Assembly (NCBI GenBank): GCA_016200035.1 | Contig: JACQFM010000151.1 | Span: 1 to 6,208, forward strand | Origin: Nitrososphaerota archaeon | Lineage (GTDB): Archaea > Thermoproteota > Nitrososphaeria > Nitrososphaerales > Nitrosopumilaceae | Reading direction: 5' to 3' | Length of the DNA: 6,208 bases | Part shown: positions 4,472 to 6,208 of the stretch, one piece after another | Numbering within the stretch: position 1 is the stretch's first letter | Layout: every line of letters begins with the position of its first letter | The notes under the pieces: model-generated | Database searches by the model: none | The model's input: only the letters and a program-made list of their open reading frames with translations | What the model was told of the DNA's origin: nothing | Made by a program: the position numbers and the translations under genes

Positions 4472-5827
4472 ATGAATAGGCGTTATAGCATATTGTCTAT
4501 TGCTGCAGTTGCAGTAATAGCAGCAACACTATTCGGAAGCACGTATTCCCAGTCACAAATGGCTGGAAATGTATACAGCGTTTCAAGATCCGATAAGGAC
4601 TTGATGGAAAAGATCCACGCAATGGGCGGGTTACAACTAGTAATGCCAAGTGCATTTGCTCAAGTGCCACTTGACCAAGTAGACGCTATGGTGGCTGCTG
4701 GACATCCATTAAAAGAGTTCAGCATGACTGCACAAAGTGTTGATTTGCCAATCATTGGTGGAAAGACATATCATGCAATGACTTGGAATGGTCAGGTTCC
4801 TGGACCAACGGTTAGAGTAACACAAGGTGATCTCATCAAAGTTACCGTAACTGTTCCAGATACTGAACCAACACGACATGGCCTTGATATGCACGCATCA
4901 CAAATGAGTAAGGGTGGTGGCGCTTCAATAAAACAAGGAACGTCAACTGTCTTAGCCTTCATAGCAGATGTACCTGGTACATTCAAGTACCATTGCTCTG
5001 GTGTTGACGTAGCTGGTATGGATCAGCATGTTCTTTCTGGCATGTATGGATTGACCATCGTAGATCCAATCGGTGGATACAAGAAGTTACTGGTGGAAAA
5101 CACCAATGCAGAAAATGGTAAAGTGTCAATAAAGCGCACAATGTATGAACCAGATGCACTCGAATTCCAGTTGCAGTACAACCAACTCTACTTGGATGAC
5201 AAAGGAAACTATGACCAGACTGCAATGTTTATGCATCATCAAACTGGGGCTGTTGTCAACGGATTCCAGTTTGGTTATGTTCCAAATGCGGTTCACAACA
5301 AACTGATAAATGGTGACGAGAACAAGAACATCTTTGTAGTACAACCATGGAACTCGGCTGATCTGAAACAGTATCAGTCACAACTGATCTTTGTTCCAAC
5401 AGGAGTACATACAAGATGGTTTGTTGAAAACCAAGGAAACGAGCCGTTGTTCTTCCACATAGTAGGCGAAATCATTGACCGCGTAGTACAGGGCAACCGA
5501 GTACAAGCACAAGGAACTGAGACTTGGCTGGTTGGTGGCTCTCAAGGCGCAACCATGGATGTAGTTTTTGACAATCCGGGTGCGTATGTAGTAGTTAACC
5601 ACGACTATGCTGAAATCTTTAGTGGAGCCGCAACAGTAATTGTCGCAGGTGATCCGTTCCACTTGGATGCCGCAAAAGGTAAATCATCATACGCGGAGGT
5701 GCTGGGCAACCCAAGTGACGCAGTTCCACCAATGGGCATGAACTCCATGAAGCAGAAGCTGAACTTACATGGTCTTTACACCGATGCACGTGCTGCTGAA
5801 ATTGCAAAAGAATTAGGAATTCAATAA
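4472..5827 (+). CDS. nirK: Copper-containing nitrite reductase NirK, secreted, thaumarchaeal type
   Basis: A 451-residue two-domain cupredoxin enzyme. Every copper ligand of NirK can be placed: type 1 copper H136, C175, H186, M191 (HGLDMH; YHC; QHVLSGM) and type 2 copper H141, H174 and H377 (VVVNHDYAEIF). The catalytic pair is D139 and H329 (FFHIVGE). Spacing matches bacterial NirK (H, +3 D, +5 H; adjacent His-Cys; His +5 Met), so it should reduce nitrite to nitric oxide rather than be a laccase-like oxidase. Residues 1 to about 26 form a signal peptide (MNRRY, then a hydrophobic run), so it acts outside the membrane. Differences from bacterial enzymes: an extra segment at 30-85, two more residues in the type 1 loop, about 30 extra residues between M191 and H329, and a longer C-terminus. 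In ammonia-oxidising archaea NirK is abundant and linked to NO metabolism during ammonia oxidation. It is transcribed alone, with its own TATA box and T-rich terminator. Confidence 0.93.
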   Translation: MNRRYSILSIAAVAVIAATLFGSTYSQSQMAGNVYSVSRSDKDLMEKIHAMGGLQLVMPSAFAQVPLDQVDAMVAAGHPLKEFSMTAQSVDLPIIGGKTYHAMTWNGQVPGPTVRVTQGDLIKVTVTVPDTEPTRHGLDMHASQMSKGGGASIKQGTSTVLAFIADVPGTFKYHCSGVDVAGMDQHVLSGMYGLTIVDPIGGYKKLLVENTNAENGKVSIKRTMYEPDALEFQLQYNQLYLDDKGNYDQTAMFMHHQTGAVVNGFQFGYVPNAVHNKLINGDENKNIFVVQPWNSADLKQYQSQLIFVPTGVHTRWFVENQGNEPLFFHIVGEIIDRVVQGNRVQAQGTETWLVGGSQGATMDVVFDNPGAYVVVNHDYAEIFSGAATVIVAGDPFHLDAAKGKSSYAEVLGNPSDAVPPMGMNSMKQKLNLHGLYTDARAAEIAKELGIQ

Positions 5828-5838
5828 TCCTATATCCC

Positions 5839-5855
5839 TTTTTTGTTTTTATTTT
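5839..5855 (+). terminator. T-rich terminator of nirK
   Basis: Eleven bases past the nirK stop the plus strand reads TTTTTTGTTTTTATTTT, three T-runs broken by single bases. This is a typical archaeal intrinsic termination tract without a required hairpin. It sits upstream of the serA TATA-like box and so separates the two transcripts. Confidence 0.7.
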
Positions 5856-5864
5856 ACACAATGA

Positions 5865-5871
5865 TTATATT
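5865..5871 (+). promoter_or_regulatory. TATA box of the serA-like gene
   Basis: TTATATT lies 23-29 bases before ATG 5894, centred at -26. It predicts a leaderless transcript starting at that ATG. The nearer upstream ATG at 5881 is in another frame and stops after 14 codons, so the promoter position helps fix the true start. Confidence 0.55.
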
Positions 5872-5893
5872 CTCTGCATAATGGTTGCTCTCC

Positions 5894-6208
5894 ATGGCAA
5901 ACAACGAGTCGGTTCTTATTTGTGATCAGGTTGCACCAATACTTCAAGACATTTTAAAAAAAAATGGTCTTAAGATAACTTATGAACCAGAAATTACTCC
6001 TGATCAAATTAAACAAAAGATTGCCAATTTTGAAATTGTAATCGTAAGAAGCAGGACGAAGATTACTAGGGATATAATAGAAAAAGCAACCAAGTGTAAG
6101 ATAATTGCACGAGTCGGAGTAGGTCTTGATAACATTGATGAAAATGCTGCAAAGGAAAAAGGAATCCGAGTCATTAACGCAGCAGAGGGTGCAATGAATG
6201 CGGTAGCT
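5894..6208 (+). CDS. serA: D-3-phosphoglycerate dehydrogenase-like, D-isomer 2-hydroxyacid dehydrogenase family, 3' end cut off by window
   Basis: The frame is open from ATG 5894 to the window edge (105 codons) and shows the N-terminal substrate-binding domain of the D-2-hydroxyacid dehydrogenase family. The key stretch is IARVGVGLDNID (71-82), followed by AAKEKGIRVINAAEGAMNAVA (85-105, given in part as G90-I-R-V-I-N95-A). It corresponds to the SerA pattern R-x-G-V-G-x-D-N-I-D, then A-x-x-x-G-I-x-V-x-N-A. The arginine of the VRSRTKI segment (51-57) also matches SerA, where the conserved RS.T motif binds substrate. SerA oxidises 3-phosphoglycerate to 3-phosphohydroxypyruvate with NAD+, the first step of serine synthesis. 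The NAD-binding domain and any C-terminal ACT domain lie beyond the window. Another family member (glyoxylate or hydroxypyruvate reductase) cannot be excluded from this fragment, but SerA is most likely. Confidence 0.85.
   Translation, partial: MANNESVLICDQVAPILQDILKKNGLKITYEPEITPDQIKQKIANFEIVIVRSRTKITRDIIEKATKCKIIARVGVGLDNIDENAAKEKGIRVINAAEGAMNAVA

Noticed and set aside
4472..5827. Laccase-like or bilirubin-oxidase-like multicopper oxidase instead of NirK
   Set aside because: No HCH trinuclear-cluster motifs typical of laccases; the ligand set, spacing and catalytic Asp/His fit two-domain NirK.
4709..5861. Several minus-strand open frames opposite nirK
   Set aside because: NirK has all copper ligands in its frame; the antisense translations are rich in Cys and His only because of complementary codons and match no family.
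5881..5925. ATG 5881 as the start of serA
   Set aside because: That frame stops at TGA after 14 codons; the SerA-like protein is in the frame of ATG 5894, which also has the right TATA spacing.
1..6208. Mobile elements, CRISPR arrays, tRNA or rRNA genes, defence genes
   Set aside because: Nothing found: no transposase or integrase motifs, regularly spaced repeats, clover-leaf-like segments or terminal inverted repeats; all long stretches are explained by core genes.

Overview
The window reads as a piece of an ammonia-oxidising archaeal chromosome (Nitrososphaerota/Thaumarchaeota, most likely Nitrosopumilales). The evidence is archaeal/eukaryotic-type ribosomal proteins L39e and L31e side by side, an archaeal-type CDKAL1/MtaB tRNA methylthiotransferase, a divergent FtsZ-like protein, a secreted copper nitrite reductase of the kind carried by ammonia-oxidising archaea, and archaeal TATA-type promoters placed so that mRNAs would start at or near the start codon. 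From memory, Nitrosopumilus maritimus carries similar neighbours (nirK near ftsZ, around Nmar_1259-1262), but I could not check this. Base composition is moderate, roughly 40% GC by eye. Genus cannot be assigned.

Layout. Bases 1-666 (+) hold the end of rpl39e followed directly by rpl31e, whose protein carries a long lysine/glutamate tail. This pair converges, with a 3-base gap, on a leftward cluster read from 4364 down to 670: a class II fumarase/aspartase-family lyase (fumC-like), the tRNA methylthiotransferase (mtaB) 2 bases behind it, and the ftsZ-like gene after a 75-base gap with its own possible promoter. A 107-base divergent intergenic region (4365-4471) separates fumC from nirK (+, 4472-5827) and contains both TATA-like elements with a near-perfect 19-base palindrome between them. 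A T-rich terminator follows nirK. The start of a serA-like D-3-phosphoglycerate dehydrogenase gene, with its own TATA-like box, runs off the right edge.

How the genes fit together. This is a mixed core-metabolism region: translation (L39e, L31e, tRNA position 37 modification), central carbon (fumarase, serine biosynthesis), nitrogen oxide chemistry (NirK) and an FtsZ/tubulin relative of uncertain role. I see no tRNA or rRNA gene, CRISPR array, insertion sequence, phage gene or toxin-antitoxin pair, and no multi-gene system that looks new. The points most worth a second look are the broken GTP-binding signature of the FtsZ-like protein beside intact T7 acidic residues, the L31e tail (which also supplies T-runs on the opposite strand just past ftsZ), the altered type 1 copper loop and inter-domain insert of NirK, and the palindrome between the nirK and fumC promoters.
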